A stretch of 7,126 nucleotides of DNA, from positions 1 to 7,126 of the forward strand of contig CANLED010000100.1 in NCBI GenBank assembly GCA_947489175.1, written 5' to 3'. Numbering within the stretch: position 1 is the first letter of the stretch; every line of letters begins with the position of its first letter. Of the stretch, positions 6,832 through 7,126 are shown piece after piece. Both the position numbers and the translations under genes were made by a program. The notes under the pieces are model-generated. The model ran no database searches. It saw only the letters and a program-made list of their open reading frames with translations, and was not told the DNA's origin. Origin of the DNA: Chitinophagaceae bacterium (GTDB taxonomy: Bacteria; Bacteroidota; Bacteroidia; Chitinophagales; Chitinophagaceae).

Positions 6832-6840
6832 ACAGCTTTT

Positions 6841-6856
6841 TATGATTGAAATCATA
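6841..6856. repeat. Short perfect palindrome beside the IS right end
   Basis: tatgatt and aatcata are 7-bp arms around a GA spacer, starting nine bases after the IS. It could be an operator-like site for the downstream gene or a chance product of AT-rich DNA. Confidence 0.3.
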
Positions 6857-6983
6857 TTAAAATAATTTTTCATTTCAAACATATTCGAAATAAGACATTC
6901 TATTAAATACCAACAAAACATAAAATTATTTAATTAAATACTACTAGTTTTTTATTAATTTCAGGATCTAATCTCCTAAAAAT

Positions 6984-7126
6984 ATGAACAACAACCAATT
7001 CGATCTAGATTCTATTGAATTAATGTACAATTCTGGCCTGCATGCTGTAGTTGAAAATATTTTTAAACTCATTCGGCTAGAGATAAAAAAAGGAAACACT
7101 ATAAAAATTTTTAGAAAATCTTCTGA
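6984..7126 (+). CDS. Unrecognised protein, N-terminal fragment cut by window edge
   Basis: An ATG at 6984 opens a frame of 47 complete codons that is still open at the right edge, with the final bases 'ga' beginning an Asp or Glu codon. The peptide begins MNNNQFDLDSIELMYNSG and continues with a likely amphipathic helix (LHAVVENIFKLIRLEIKKG) and then NTIKIFRKSS. It has no signal peptide or membrane segment in this part, so a cytoplasmic protein is likely. I do not recognise the family. The polar start, helical pattern and absence of stops in AT-rich DNA favour a real gene, but the short visible length keeps this uncertain. No Shine-Dalgarno is seen. The upstream 152 bases to the IS are AT-rich, with no clear TAnnTTTG box. 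Confidence 0.55.
   Translation, partial: MNNNQFDLDSIELMYNSGLHAVVENIFKLIRLEIKKGNTIKIFRKSS

Noticed and set aside
6928..6939. Perfect 12-bp palindrome atttaattaaat
   Set aside because: It consists only of A and T in a very AT-rich stretch and is likely due to chance.
1..7126. CRISPR array, tRNA or rRNA genes, toxin-antitoxin or defence genes
   Set aside because: No regularly spaced repeat set, cloverleaf or rRNA-like sequence was seen, and none of the coding regions matches a defence family.

Overview
The window looks like part of a chromosome from a member of the Bacteroidota, most like the Chitinophagaceae/Saprospiria type. The evidence is the AT-rich base composition, exact or near TAnnTTTG boxes (the Bacteroidota -7 promoter element), the lack of Shine-Dalgarno sequences before the genes, and a typical '...SSFAQ' lipoprotein-free signal peptide on a large secreted beta-propeller protein. 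The assignment to phylum is inference from these features, not from a marker gene.

Layout. (1) Bases 1-554 (+) hold the 3' part of a bile acid:sodium symporter (BASS) family transporter, cut by the left edge. (2) Bases 555-740 are an intergenic region with a 17-bp direct repeat and an inverted copy of its core, giving a strong hairpin and an alternative pairing. (3) Bases 741-2303 (+) encode an exported protein that fuses a seven-bladed lactonase propeller to a C-terminal RidA/YjgF domain. This is the most unusual gene here. (4) A perfect 12-bp A/T-flanked inverted repeat at 2302-2346 forms a bidirectional terminator between this gene and the convergent one. (5) Bases 2389-5448 (-) encode a 1019-residue secreted BNR/VPS10-like propeller protein with about eleven Asp-box repeats, a beta-sandwich-like segment and a helical C-terminus. 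(6) Bases 5449-5707 are AT-rich non-coding DNA. (7) Bases 5708-6831 are a complete IS30-family insertion sequence with 22-bp terminal inverted repeats, a GC-rich hairpin in the leader and an intact DDE transposase. (8) Bases 6832-6983 are AT-rich non-coding DNA. (9) From base 6984 (+) an unrecognised gene starts and runs off the right edge.

The genes do not form one obvious pathway. The transporter and the lactonase-RidA protein are on the same strand but are separated by 186 bases with a hairpin and a possible promoter, so they are probably separate units. The BNR protein is transcribed towards the lactonase gene. The IS sits between the BNR gene's upstream region and the unknown right-hand gene, and may have separated that gene from an older promoter. 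No RNA genes, CRISPR arrays or defence genes were seen.
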